This document shows positions 1 to 13,134 of a stretch of DNA of 64,000 nt, piece by piece (the first letter of the stretch is position 1; each line of letters opens with the position of its first letter). Below the pieces are notes generated by a model. The model saw only the letters and a list, made by a program, of their open reading frames with translations. It was not told the origin of the DNA and ran no database searches. Both the position numbers and the translations under genes were made by a program. Source of the stretch: Escallonia rubra (lineage: Eukaryota; Streptophyta; Magnoliopsida; Escalloniales; Escalloniaceae); NCBI GenBank assembly GCA_033065855.1, contig JAVXUO010003108.1, positions 160,264 through 224,263 on the forward strand, given 5' to 3'.

Positions 1-3000
1 TCTTTTAGCTGCGGTGATTATTGCTTTCACGTTCGGTGAGATGGGCAAAAGTAAGCCTGAGGAGCCAAACTTTCTTATTCAGCTTTCTCAGGTGAGTGTC
101 TAAACAAAATCAACAAGCACCTTCATATAACAGATCGTGCAATTGACTTTTACTGATAAAAGTGGCATGACTTTCTAATGGTTAAAGTAGAACATTATGT
201 TTCACTCTGATGAAAGACCAAAGTTTCCTTTTTCCAATCTCAGGAAGAAAATTGATGGTTGATACTAAACGTTTTTTAAATTGGCTACTTGGAACTTTGC
301 TATGTTGTACTTTTACTTCTAATGTACAAGTATAAGCAGAGAACAGGATATACACAAAAAATTTCCCTGGCAGTTGGGGATTAATATATCTGTGTGTTAG
401 TGATAATGAAAGGCAGAAAGTGGACTTGCAAACTGTGCAAAAATTAATTTTTTGATATGTGCTTGGTGACACCCTTTGGCAGTTGGATTTGGGATAATGT
501 CTCGCAAATGATGCCTTTCTATCACCGTGGAACCTGAGATTTAAGTCGAGCACTAACTGGTGTTGCCAATCAAGGGTGTTACATAGTTCTAAAAGTTCCT
601 TTAACCAGAGTAATGAGTGCTACTGTTTATGATGGTTACAGCTGAACCACCTAATATAGCCTAAAGATGTTACTTAAGTTCCTACCATCCCAGTAGTGTC
701 ATCCTTATTTAGACCAAGCTCTCGAAATCTGACCATCTCTAGGCATGCATTTTCCATTCTCCATTGCAGTTGTTTTGATTTGTCAAATGATTTTCTTTCC
801 CTATTTCTGTTGAACAATTTACCGGTTTAGATGTTGCAACGTGTATTACGATTTGTAAACCCTTGCCAATTTGAGCCACGTTTGGTCCAAATCAAGTTCT
901 AGTTTTTCCATAATCTGATTTTTGGTAAGTCCAGGATAATTGGCCCAGCGTTTTGTTTGCAATGACTGGTGGCGTGGTTCTCAGTCTTGGAAATCTCGCA
1001 ACACAATATGCTTGGGCATTTGTTGGTTTATCAGTGGCCGTGGTGGTGGATTGCAGCATATCGGTTGTTATAGGTATCGTTCGCCTACATATAATTTCAG
1101 TTGGCTTTGATTTCGTCCGATATGACCTCCCTACATGTGTTTTATGATGTGGAGCTGTTACTTTACATGTATACTTGTCTTAATTGTAACAGGCACAACA
1201 ATGAACTACTTCCTAGATGGAAAAATTAATAAAGCTGAGATTCTTTTCCCTGGTGTTGGATGCTTTCTAATTGCTGTTTTTCTTGGATCTGCCGTTCATG
1301 CATCCAATGCTGCAGATAACAAAGCAAAGCTTCTTAACTTGGAAAATGGCAAGAAAGACGGGATAGGGTATGTTTCTCTCTTAAACAACTAACATACGCG
1401 ACTGTTATGCCACAGGAGTTAAAATTTTCGCCAGTGCTGTGGGATTATTTCAAGTTGGTGCCTCAGTTTGCTTTAGATATTTCACTTTGTGGAACTATGA
1501 AGTCATATTTAACAATAAATGGAGCCCTAATGCTGTTAGGTTGAGTGCATTGTAGTGCAGTTATGGTTCTAAAAGCCATGCCTCAGCAAACAGGTTGAAT
1601 GAGTGAGAAGTAAGCAGAACATGGCGAGCCATTCCGAAATAGTAGCACCTAACAAATTCAAGAAAACTGAAAAATGAATTGTTCCTTTTTTGCTTTTCCA
1701 TGAGAAGAAACCGCGCAAATGATAAGAATAAATAGTGGACTTCGTAGCATGAACATAGTGGTCGAGCCTTTGCCTGGATTTGTCTTTCCCAGCCATGAAT
1801 TACAGCTCCGTCCTATTCGTTCTCTTTTATGCGTGGTGGTCTACATTCCAGTTTACATCTCGCGTACAAAGTTCAAATTGTTGAATTATAGAATGTAACC
1901 TGAAAACCAATATGTTAAAATGTTGAGCATGAAATACTTGAGTTACCAGTGAATTGACTTTGACAGGGAAAACGCTGTATCGAAGTTTGAAGAATCATAT
2001 GCAAACTCAAGTAAGAAACTCTGTGGAACTTGAATTTTCAATTCACGGCCTGGGGTAGCTGATCAACTGAATCTACTCTTATTTTTCTAAAATTGATTTT
2101 GTGAAGGTGGGAATAATGACGTAGAGAATGGTACTAAGAAGGCAAAAGCTGGGACTGCTGACTTTCTTATCGAGCTTGAGGACAGAAGGTCAATTAAGGT
2201 TAATTCTGCACCTCAATTTCGATTTATGAACTCCAGAACTTTATACCACCTCTTTTCAGGGTGCCTTTGCCTAATTGTTTGATCGATCTTACTATAGTCC
2301 GAATAGGATGTTGGTGAATTTGTAGTATGGCTTTGTGACTGAAAGAAGGATCGGCTTCGAGGCACGTTGTAAAACGCTCTCCTTAAGTTTATATTTGCCC
2401 CCACCAAAGAAAACGGTGTGCAGCGGGTTACCGGCAAATATCCTCTAAGATACAAGAAAGCGCTTTAGTGAATAGCGTTTGCACACACGATATTCACCCC
2501 ACATATATGTGTATGGAATTCTGTATGGAATTCTGGATAATGAGATTTACAAGTAAGAAATTCTGCAGAAATTTCTTGTTGTAAAAGATCTGCAGAAAGG
2601 AAAAATGAAGAGAGTAGAGGCCTATTACTATGTCCGAAAATCTGACCATTGTGCTCTATTTATAAAGCACTAGTGGTTGCTAACCAAGTGTCACACCTTT
2701 TCATCATCACTGAAGCAATCTGGACCGTTGGATCAGAAACCGTTAAGATCAACAGTACAGATCCGAACTGGTAACTAATCAGCTCCCAACAGTTGGGTCT
2801 GTCCAACTTGGAACCACCCAGCTGCCTAACAGGTGCAAAACCAGAGTGTAACCACCCAGTTGCCAATGGTCGGATCCGACCCGGTCCGTTGAACCGGCGG
2901 CCTAGTTTTCGTCACGAAAACTTAAAGGCGTCTAATCGCGTCTTGCAACGATGTCAAAGCGCCACATTGCGCCTCACAGCCCACTGCCACGCTCACGCGC

Positions 3001-6000
3001 GTGCGTGCGATTGTTCCTCGTATGGTGCTTTGCACCATACTCGGTACACATGCACACACCTTAGCATACCACATAAGTAATAAAGTAAGTAGAGTTCTTT
3101 ATTATATACCCACTTACCTTTTTATTTTCCTTCTATGTGGGATTCCTTCCTTTTTACCTCTTTCACATTCCTTTCATCATTTTGACAAAGAAAATAAATC
3201 AAACTTGACACTATATTTTGGAAAACACTAACAATCCCCACCATTTTACAAAATATAAAATAAAAAACAAAACAAAAAACCAGATCTTATTATCCAGTGA
3301 AGTACATGCATAAATGAAGATGTCTTGCGACTTGAATCTTCACTTAGTGATTACATAACAAGACTAATCTGAAAAAGTGTGGTAGATAAACTGTGAACCA
3401 CCTATCCTTGTTGACTAGCCGGTCACATATCACACATGAAACTCCTATCCATACACAAATTCAGAAAACTGCTTATACAATAAATGGCCATGTAATTTGT
3501 ATCTTGTTTTTCATGAGTGCTCTAGAGTTAAGCCTTTTAAACTCAACAGAAGCGGCCCCACGTCACACTCACTAGTCAGGTCTATCAAGAGTGTACCGTA
3601 ACTAACACTCCAAAGAATGATCCTTTTATAGACCTATTAAGAGTATAATACTCACCCTATTCCTTCATTACGGTTACCAAGCACACATGACCTTGGGATG
3701 ACTAAAGTTTGTGCTTGCAATCACCATCATAATGTACTTTTGACTCGTTGAACTCAAGACTTGGTGTTAGCAAGCGTTGAGTTGAGATTTCCATCATTGG
3801 TGATCCTTAACATGGGCTTGAGACCCATCCCTCGTAAGGTCCTAATAATCATTTCCCTTGGAAGCCCTTTAGTTAACGGATCCGCTAAATTTTCCAATGA
3901 CCTCACATATTCCAATGTGATTACACCTTCGGTAATCAACTGTTTCACGTAGCTATGTCTAAGACCAATATGTCTAGACTTTCCATTATACACTTCACTA
4001 CATGCCCGTGATAGAGTTGATTGACTATCACACCTTATCGATATCGGAGCCATAGGCTTAGGCCATAAAGGAACCTCTAAAAGCAAATTCCTTAGCCATT
4101 CTGCCTCCTTGCCCCTTGCAGCTAAAGCAATAAACTCTGCTGCCATGGTAGAATCAGTAATGCAAGTCTGTTTCTTCGAACCCCAGGATATTGCTCCCCC
4201 ACCAAGTGTGAAAATCCATCCACTTGTGGAAGCATAATCCTCCCGATTCGTAATCCAACTGGCATCTGTGTATCCTTCCAAAACAGAAGGATACCTATTA
4301 TAACATATGCCGAAATCCATGGTTCATTTAAGGTACTTAGAAACCCTATATATTGCATTCCAATGCATATTACTAGGACAACTAGTATACCTACTAAGTT
4401 TTCCTACTGCATAAGCAATATCCGGTCTAGTACAAGTCATGGCATACATTAAACAGCCTATTGCACTCGCATATTCTAGTTGTCTCACAGCTCTATCATC
4501 ATTAGGAGACAACTTAATACTCTCATCGAACGGAGTACTAACTGGTGTGTTGTCCAAATGGTCAAACATTTTTAAGACCTTCTCAATATAATGAGATTGT
4601 GACAAGGTTATGCAACCATTATTCCTTATGATTTTAATTCCTAAAATCACGTCAGCAACACCCATTTCCTTCATTTCAAAATTATCGAACAAGAATTTCT
4701 TTGTCTTTACAACTTGTTCCAAGTCAGTACCAAAAATGAGCATATCATCTACGTATAAGCAAATGATAACTCTCTTACCGCCATCGAACTTAATGTACAC
4801 ACACTTATCCGATTCATGTATTTTAAAGGGGAAACTAGCTAATGACCCCCTCTACTATAGGCGGTGTGCGATTTCCCCCCCTCTACTCCAAACTTAAGCA
4901 CTAAACCCCCCTACACTTACGGAAACTGGGCACATTAGACGGATCCGTTATGAATTGCATGAAATGACCAAAATGCCCTTATGTCCTTACCATATTTTAG
5001 CTAGATGCCATTCTTTAAACTCATTTATCTCTCCTTTCTCACTTCTTCCACCCATATCTCCCACCTTGCCTGCCGACCACCCACCACCACACCCCCCATG
5101 TACCACGCACAAGGGTTCCCCACCTCAACCCCCCACCCCACTGCACATACACATAAACATGCCCAACACACCCATACCCACAAACTCCCCAAAAAACCAA
5201 CCACCATATCGCACAAACCCATCATAGCTCCATTTCTGAAATCCACAAACCCATCGGCGATGAAGAATGGCTGTGACGGAGGTAAGCGATTGAGCTAGGT
5301 CTCCTCCGTATGGTGGCTGTTGTTTGCGTTGGTAAAGTGGTGGGTTGCCGGCGATGAAGTCTGACAAGAGACGGAGGCCACAACAATGATGGAGGCTGGC
5401 CGGCGACAAAGGCCGTGGTGGTTAATGGTGCGGGCGCTGATGACAGAGAGCGTCGCCGGCGATTGGGCGGCGACGGGTTGAAGGTCAAGTTTATGGCGGC
5501 GAAAGGTCTCCCTCAATTAGGGATTCCACATGGCAGTGATGACGGAGGATAGACGACGACGAAGGCGGTAAATGGAAGTGGCCGGTGTAGAGGCTGGTTG
5601 GCGACTGTGGTGGCCGGCGATGGTCCGTTTCTTGGTCTGTGCAGGTCTGACCAACGAGAGAGAGGAAGAAACAACAAAATGGGGAGAGAATGTATGACGG
5701 GGGAGTGCGTGCAGAGTTCGAATAAGGGGGGAGATGAGGGGGTGGGGGGCTGGGCTGAGAGGGGGAAGTGTGTGCGGCGGATTTGGAAGGAATGGGGTGG
5801 ACAGGGTGGTGTTGGGGGTCTGACGGAGAGAGTGAAGAAGAAGAAGAATGGCAAAAATGTATTTTTTATTTTTTAAAGGTTAGTCAACGCGTTTGTTGAC
5901 CACGCGGTGTTAAAATTGATGTTTTCTGTCTAATGTGCCCAGTTTCCGTAAGTGTAGGGGGGTTTAGTGCTTAAGTTTGGAGTAGAGGGGGGGAAATCGC

Positions 6001-9000
6001 ACACCGCCTATAGTAGAGGGGGTCATTAGCTAGTTTCCCCTATTTTAAAACCATTATACATCACAATTTGATCAAACTTTTGATGCCACTGCTTAGGGGC
6101 TTGCTTAAGTCCATACAATGACTTAATCAACTTACAAACTTTATTTTCTTGTCCACGTACAACAAACCCTTCCAGTTGTTGCATGTATACCTCCTCATCT
6201 AATTCACCATTTAAGAATGCCGTTTTAACATCCATTTGATGAATAACTAGCTTATGGATGGAAGCTAGTGCTATAAGCACCCTAATAGTGGCTATCCTTG
6301 CAACTGGTGCATAAGTGTCAAAGTAATCGACACCTTCCTTTTGGGAAAATTCCTTAGCCACTAACGTTGCCTTAAATTTTTCAATCGATCCATCAACCCT
6401 TAACTTTTTCTTGAAGATCCATTTACAACCAATGGGTTTAGAACCAGGTGGTAAATCCACCAATTTCCATGTTCCATTTCACATGATTGAATCAATCTCT
6501 TCATTTATTGCTTCCTTCCAAAAGGAAGAATCTTGAGACTACATGGCCTCTTCATAAGTCCTAGGGTCGGATTCCACATTTAAAACAATCGGTATGGAGT
6601 TTTGTATTGTCGTCCTAGTTCCTTCTACCAAATACATGTAGAAATCGGGTCCATAGGTTTTAGCAATTCTCATTCGTTTGCTCCTCCTTGGTTCCACTTC
6701 ATTTTCATGGTTTTCCTCAACTTCACGTTGACCTTCCTTTTGCTCAACTTGCTTAGGAAGTGATTGGAACCTACTTTCGTCAAAGATGACATCTCTAGAT
6801 TCAATGATAGTGTTTTTAGAATAATAATCATTTTGTTCCACTACCAAGAACCTATATGCTTTACTGTGTAAAGCGTAACCAATGAATATACATTCAATGC
6901 CTCTTTCACCCAATTTTTTTCTTTTTGGTTCCGGAACTTTGATAATGGCCCTACAACCCCAAACTTTAAAATAATTCAGATTAGGCTTCCTTTTCTTCCA
7001 TAACTCATAAGGAGTAACGTTATTTCCTTTAGTTGGAACTCTATTTAATATGTAGCAAGCCGTTAATAAAGCTTCCCCCCAAAATCCTTTTCCTAGACCC
7101 GAGTTTGAGAGCATGGCATTAACCATTTCGACTAATGTCCGATTCTTTCTTTCTGCTACACCGTTCTGTTGTGGTGTATACGGTGCAGAAAGTTCATGTA
7201 CTATGCCATTTTCTTCAAAAAATGGTGGCTCATAGTACTCTCTTCCCCTATCGGTTCTAAGCACTTTTATTTTGGCATCACAAAAATTTTCTACTTCATT
7301 TTTATATGTGACAAAACTAGGCATGACATCATTTTTATTATGCAACAAATAAACATAAAAATACCTAGAATAATTATCAATGAAAGTCACATAATATGAG
7401 TTTCCTCCTAACGAAGGAGAGGAGTGACAATCTCCTAAATCACTATGTATTAAATCTAAAATCTTAGACTCTCTTTATCCATTTTGAAAAGGAGCTCTAG
7501 TGATTTTAGTAAGCATACATGTCTTGCAAAATCCTTTATCTACATGCATACTAGGCACAAGATTCAATTTAACCATGTCATTAATTTTTCTAGTATTAAC
7601 ATGTCCTAAACGATTATGCCAAAGAAAAGATTGTGACTCAATAATATAAGCAGAAATAATATTCTTATTATTAATATTGAGCTTGAACAATCCATCACAA
7701 AAATATTCCTTGCCCACAAATACCCCTCCTTTAGAGAGTACAAATTTATCAGCTTCAAAAACAAGTTTGAAACCAAACTTGTTAAGCATACAACCCGAGA
7801 CTAAATTCTTCCTAATTTCGGGCACATGACAGACATTGGTAATGGTGACAACTTTTTCGGATGTAAACTCGAGCTCGACATTTCCTTTGCCCGCAATTTG
7901 TACAATTGACGAATGTTCCATGTAAAGAATGCTTCCATCCTTCACCGGTTCATAGGTTGTAAAAAACCTCTTGTCTTTGCACACATGCCTTGTCGTACCC
8001 GAATCAATCCACCATGCATCGTCATCTTCAAGGACATTTACTTCACTGATTACCGCGACTAAATTATTTTCGGTCGCCTTTTTCTGTTTCTTCAAGGCAC
8101 GGCAATCACGCTTATAGTGCCCTGGTTTGCCACAGTGAAAACACTTTCCTTTGTGTTTTTTCTTCTTGTCCTTGTCCTTGTCGTCGTCGTCATTTCCTTG
8201 AAGCTTCCTTTTCTTGTTTTCATGGGAGTTCTTCTTGGATGATTCTCCTTCTTCCACGGCCAAGATTTTAGAAACGCCTTCACTTTTAGACTTTTCTTCC
8301 TTGTGCAAGTCTTCCTCAATCCGAAGATGAGTACCCAACTCGTCAAGGTTGATGTCTTCCTTGCGATGCTTAAGGCTGTTTCTAAAATTCTTTCAAGAAG
8401 GAAGCAATTTATCAATGATAGATGTAACCATGATAAACTCATCCAAGGCTAACTTGTGTTGGGAATAACGATCAAGAATACTTTTAATCTCATTAAATTG
8501 TTCCATAACCGATCTACCATCAACCATTTTGTAATAAAAAAATTTAGAAACGATGAACCTTTTACTGGTGGCATCCTCGGTGATGTAGCGACGCTCCAAT
8601 TGGTTCCAAAGTTCCTTAGCGGTCTTGATAGTATGATAGGCATCGAACAACGTGTTGGACATGCCATTCAAAATATGTCCTCGACATATCTCATCATCTT
8701 GATCCCACCTCAATCTTTCACGTGTCTTCGCAACACTTTCCTCCTCATTTTCACCGGGTTCTGGAGGTCTTGGATTCACGATCACGTAGTACACTTTCAC
8801 TGTTACTAGTAGAAAGTGCATCTTCCTTTGCTAACGAACAAAGTCCCCACCATCAAAACGCTCCAAGCGGTGGAAATCCGAGCCCATGTCTTTCAACGTC
8901 ACAAACGCCATTGTTGCAGAATATAAACTTAAGATTGTTGGTGAATTTGTAGTATGGCTTTGTGACTGAAAGAAGGATTGGCTTCGAGGCACGTTGTAAA

Positions 9001-11285
9001 ACGCTCTCCTTAAGTTTATATTTGCCCCCACCAAAGAAAACGGTGTGCAGCGGGTTACCGGCAAATATCCTCCAGGATACAACGAAGCGCTTTAGTGAAT
9101 AGCGTTTGCACACACGATATTCACCCCACAGATATGTGTATGGAATTCTGGATAATGGGATTTACAAGTAAGAAATTCTGCAGAAATTTCTTGTTGTAAA
9201 AGATCTGCAGAAAGGAAAAATGAAGAGAGTAGATGCTTATTACTAGGTCCGAAAATCTGACTATTGTGCTCTATTTATAAAGCACTAGTGGTTGCTAATC
9301 AAGTGTCACGCCTTTTCATCATCACCGAAGCAATCTGGACCGTTGGATCAGAAACCGTTAAGATCAACGGTACAGATCCGGACTGGTAACTAACCAGCTC
9401 CCAACAGTTGGGTCTGTCCAACTTGGAACCACCGAACTGCCCAACAGGTGCAACTGTTCGGGTATAACCCGAGTGTAACCACCCAGTTGCCAATGGTCGG
9501 ATCCGACCCGGTCCGTTGAACCGGCGGCCTAGTTTTCGTCACGAAAACTTAAAGGCGTCTAATCGCGTCTTGCGACGATGCACCCGAGTGTAACCACCCA
9601 GTTGCCAATGGTCGGATCCGACCCGGCGGCCTAGTTTTCGTCACGAAAACTTAAAGGCGTCTAATCGCGTCTCGCGAAGTGCAAGTGCGCCATCAAAGCG
9701 CCACATTGCGCCTCACAGCCCACTGCCACGCTCACGCACGCGCGTGTTCCTTCGCACCATAATCGGTGCACATGCACACACCTTAGCATACCACATAAGT
9801 AATAAAGTAAGTGGAGTTCTTTATTATATACACACTTACCTTTTCAATTCCCTTCTATGTAGGATTCCTTCCTTTTTACCTCTTTCACATTCCTTTCATC
9901 ATTTTGACAAAGAAAATGAACCAAACTTGACACTATATTTTGAAAAACACTAACATAGGATATTATTGCCGTGAATCTTTAGGTGTGCTTCTGCAGTAGC
10001 AGACTAGCATGTTTGGAACAAAAATGCATCTCTCGAAGTCACCTGTATATTAAGAAATGATCTTCAATTTAGAGGTAGAAACTAGCTAAGGGAGAGAAAT
10101 ATGGAGATAGAGGCAACATGATACAGTTATAGGTTTCATTGCAAAGGCCAAAAAGGGTGGTGATGTTGTTGGACCCTTGCATGGTAAGTCCCAATTTTAT
10201 CTCCTTAGAACAAGAAGCAGATATTCTTTCATAAGAAGTTGAATACGAATTAATATGCAGCTTTTTTAGAAATTGACAGAGATAATAATTAATTAATAGC
10301 TGTTGACAAGAATGGATTCTGGACTTCGTAGTTGTAATTAGTATGGTTCTGCCTGCAGGTATTTGGAAAGAGCGCTTTCATTGGGTTGGGCATAACTTTC
10401 TTTGCTGGAGCTTGTTTTTCTCTCTTCTCGCCAGCATTCAATCTGGCAACGAATGATCAGTGGCACACTTTAAAAGATGGTGTCCCTCATTTGAGTGTCT
10501 ACACTGCATTCTTCTACTTCTCGGTCTCTTGTTTTGTGCTCGCTCTCATTTTAAACATTGCCTTCCTTTATCGCCCCGTGCTAAACTTGCCCAGATCATC
10601 GATAAAATCATATTTGAACGACTGGAATGGCAGAGGTTGGGCCTTTCTTGCAGGATTTTTATGCGGCTTTGGTAATGGTCTCCAATTCATGGGAGGTCAA
10701 GCAGCTGGATATGCAGCAGCTGATTCTGTTCAGGTTAGTCAAGCAATTAGCAAATACACATTCATAGTTACTTAGAACACTTGACGATCTTGTAATTTGA
10801 GTATACTAAGAAAATTGCTCCTCAGGAGGCTATTCAGGATTTTTCATTGTGGGGAAGCAAATATTAAAACATGGATTAGGTTTCTTCTTTCTTATACTTT
10901 CATCCGTCGTTTGAACCCCGATCACATGAAATAGAAGTCCAGCTTACTGTAAGAAGCCTTTAAGGTTTGACTATTTGATTGTCTTGCATAAATGGTGCAA
11001 AAAACTCGCAAAAGGGGAGATGTGGCCATTGTCTTGTTATTTGACGCGCACTTGGCTATGTACAGTCTTAATTGGCATGGAAACTTACCTATCACGATGG
11101 TCACTCATCCTGAAAATTGGTGGTAATCACAGGCACTTTCACTAGTGAGCACATTTTGGGGTATACTTCTGTTTGGGGAGTACCGGAGATCATCAAGGAG
11201 GACTTATATACTGCTCGCAGGTATGTTGCTTATGTTCATGGTGGCCGCTGGGGTTCTCATGGCGTCGTCCGGGCACCGGAAATGA
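1..11285 (+). CDS. UPS: Ureide permease (UPS family), 5' partial, 7 exons in view
   Basis: Proton-coupled plasma-membrane or ER permease of the UPS family, which moves allantoin, uracil and related oxo-heterocycles. Coding exons read as 1-91 (frame starts at base 2), 935-1073, 1193-1367, 1967-2010, 2107-2198, 10359-10733 and 11133-11285. All join in phase at GT-AG borders and give 355 residues. Family-typical stretches are LSLGNLATQYAWAFVGLSV, FSLFSPAFNLATNDQWHTLK, FLCGFGNGLQFMGGQAAGY and the C-terminal MASSGHRK before TGA. Compared with Arabidopsis UPS1 (about 390 aa) only the first ~45 residues are missing, beyond the window edge. The segment after GLSV reads AVVVDCS where relatives have a conserved TEVI-containing motif. 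The intron between 2198 and 10359 is 8.2 kb because a Copia element sits in it in antisense. Family call is sure; the paralogue is not. Confidence 0.93.
2309..3233 (-). repeat. Copia LTR (3' LTR of the element)
   Basis: The 925-bp long terminal repeat runs from TGTTGGTG to ACTAACA and matches the right LTR over nearly its whole length. It lacks a roughly 100-bp internal repeat present in the right copy. It is the downstream LTR because the element reads on the minus strand. Confidence 0.92.
4828..6040. mobile_element. Non-autonomous Mutator-like element (MULE) nested in Copia RT
   Basis: A 1213-bp DNA element with terminal inverted repeats of 113 bp (4828-4940 and 5928-6040) that are almost perfect and begin GGGGAAACTAGCTAATGACC. 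It is flanked by a perfect 9-bp target duplication TATTTTAAA (4819-4827 and 6041-6049), the length expected for Mutator. The core (4941-5927) has no transposase. Its left part is rich in C (CCACC and CACA runs), its right part rich in G (GGAGAG and GGGGG runs), and around 5380-5480 it is GC-rich unlike anything nearby. That GC-rich piece could be captured host sequence (Pack-MULE), but I did not recognise a parent gene. It must be younger than the Copia element. Confidence 0.88.
8936..9955 (-). repeat. Copia LTR (5' LTR of the element)
   Basis: The 1020-bp long terminal repeat has the same ends as the left LTR. The extra length comes mainly from a direct repeat: the stretch near 9470-9570 recurs near 9585-9675. 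It is followed directly by the TAGGA target duplication at 9956-9960. Confidence 0.92.
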
Positions 11286-11632
11286 TAATGCAGTTGCTGC
11301 AGGCATGCTGATTTTGTTTTTCTCTCTTTATTTTGTCCTGGGACAACAGAATGCCTGCTTTAGAGTGCCAAAAGAAAGAATAAGGAGGGAGTAAAAGACT
11401 GAAATGTAAGCAAAAGAATTCATGTTTAGAATTCTAGCTTGGTAAGTATCTATTGTACTTGTAACCGAACTTAACAAATGTTCTCCTTGAATTTGTAATT
11501 GTGGTTAATATGTATCATGCATATCGTCTCTTGCGATTGTAGAAATCCAAAAATAAGGACATCAAGTCAATTTACTGTTTTGCGCATCGCTCCCGGTTGA
11601 TTCCAACATCAACAAAAATGTCTCTTCGCACC

Positions 11633-12549
11633 CCGTGGCAGAGCCAAAAATATTGAGCGGGGTGGGCACTTGAAATTTTTTTAACGATCAGCGATAAGGA
11701 TATTCTTAAAACTCATGTCCCAATATCCTTGCACTGTTGCACATGCTTTTTTGCCGGCAAAAGTTAAATCTCATGGAATTAAGTCCACTTTCTAAACTAC
11801 TGGAATAGTGGAATTCAATGTTAAATTCCCTTCGTTTTGTCTAGAATCTAGATGGCTCAAACTGAAGCTCAATTGAAAATTTGGGGATTTAAAGGCCCAA
11901 TTACTACTACTGTTAAATATGCAAATTATAAGTTCCAAACACGGTTCTCACCTTGCCGTGACCTTTGGGTGTTAAAATACAAACAACGAGTCCATAATGA
12001 AATTGCCGCCAGCCAACAAGATGCATTTCAGCTCGATTTAGGACATCTCAAAAACAAAATAGAAAAACCTCCTTCTCTTATAATACCAATCGAGGGAAGC
12101 AATTTTTATCCCAAAACCATCAGATGGTTAGCTCGACTTTATTGGATCTTACGCAAGACGTGGACCAGGCAGAGGAAGGAGAGCAGAAAACTATTTGGCA
12201 GAGGCAGAGAATGTGGTGTAGCTGCCAGAGCCCTAAGGTGGTATGCTCTATCGCCTTGTAAATTCTAAATTGCGTGGTTAGATATGTTGACTTTATGTCT
12301 TTATTTATTTGGAGTTTGAACTTTTTATTTTTTTTATTATTGTATAAATTTGGCATTTAAATGACATTTCTTTTAACTATTCCTAAATTTTTAGGTATTT
12401 TAACATGTAAAATAACTAAAAAAATATTTTCTTTAATTATTTTTTAAAATATTTAAGTAGACACTTTTACCATTGTGAGTAAAATATACCATATAAAAGA
12501 AGAAAATTTTGGAGGAGCAGGCGGTGCCACCCACTAGCTCCGCCACATC
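11633..12549. mobile_element. Degenerate TIR element, hAT-like ends
   Basis: The left end carries GTGGCAGAGCC and the right end, read on the other strand, GTGGCGGAGCTAG, followed by similar GGGTGGC and AAATTTT blocks on both sides. Ends of the type TGGCGGAGC are common in plant hAT relatives. I find no clear target duplication. An open frame at 11852-12268 lies inside and resembles no family I know. Boundaries and class are tentative. Confidence 0.38.
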
Positions 12550-12750
12550 AAGTGCCTTTATTCTTTTATAGTTGACAAACTTAGTGGGGATAATGACATA
12601 TATCAAGCCGATTTTAACTCTTTAATTTGGAGTTCCTTCTTGTCGTACGTTTAGGATTTGATTTGTCTTGAATAATGCTAGTATGGCATCAATCCTAAGC
12701 AACCCCTTTGTTGTGTTGGTAAACTCCTAATCTTCTATAGTTTATATTTT

Positions 12751-13134
12751 GGGATTGATTCTTAAAAGTAGATTTTGATTAAATCAAAATCAGTTTTTAA
12801 AATTAGCTTTAATCTATTTAATCGTAATAAATTAAAAGTTGTGGAAGGTGTTTGGATAAAAAATGATTAAAGCAGGTTTAGTGTGACAAAATTATCATAT
12901 AGTGTATTCAAATTGAAATGGAACATTTAATATTTGTTTAAAAGTAAGGATATTTTAATAATTTTTTTGGTCAAACTTGATTCTCTAAAACTGATCTTTA
13001 GCCAAGAAAACGAGGATTGTGGATTTTATTCAGTTTTGAGCATATTGGAATAGATCAGCTTACTTTTTTTTGTCAAACACCACTTCAAACCTGATTTAAT
13101 TTTAATCAGATTTGACGATTATAGAATCAATCTC
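12751..13134. mobile_element. AT-rich MITE
   Basis: About 384 bp with terminal inverted repeats. The left end GGGATTGATTCTTAAAAG matches the reverse complement of the right end, GAGATTGATTCTATAATC, and similarity continues inward through a GATTAAA block and a GGTGTTTGG / GGTGTTTGA block. There is no coding capacity. A target duplication could not be fixed, so the superfamily (PIF/Harbinger-like or hAT) is open. Confidence 0.52.

Larger units (their letters stand above)
2309..9955 (-). mobile_element. Ty1/copia LTR retrotransposon, broken, inside UPS intron
   Basis: Fossil Copia element, antisense to the permease gene. LTRs lie at 2309-3233 and 8936-9955, begin TG and end CA, and are flanked by a 5-bp target duplication TAGGA (2304-2308 and 9956-9960). 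In element order (minus strand) the parts are gag with a CCHC zinc knuckle (about 8100-8930), aspartic protease (about 7900-8060), integrase (about 6900-7650), reverse transcriptase with a YVDD box (split between about 6026-6500 and 4324-4830) and RNase H (about 3754-4320). This gag-PR-INT-RT-RH order is that of Ty1/copia. A purine-rich tract next to the left LTR (about 3234-3249) fits a polypurine tract; I did not recognise a primer-binding site. The element is broken: a MULE sits in the RT region and there are about five further reading-frame breaks. LTRs still look closely alike, so insertion seems fairly recent. Confidence 0.93.

Noticed and set aside
4955-5876. Several overlapping open frames of 70-113 codons on both strands
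   Set aside because: They fall in the skewed core of the MULE and reflect low-complexity composition. No domain, no preferred frame and no splice structure were found.
11852-12268. 138-codon open frame starting MAQTEAQLKIWGFKG
   Set aside because: No family resemblance and no flanking gene structure; it sits between the inverted ends of a degenerate transposon. Kept only as a note.
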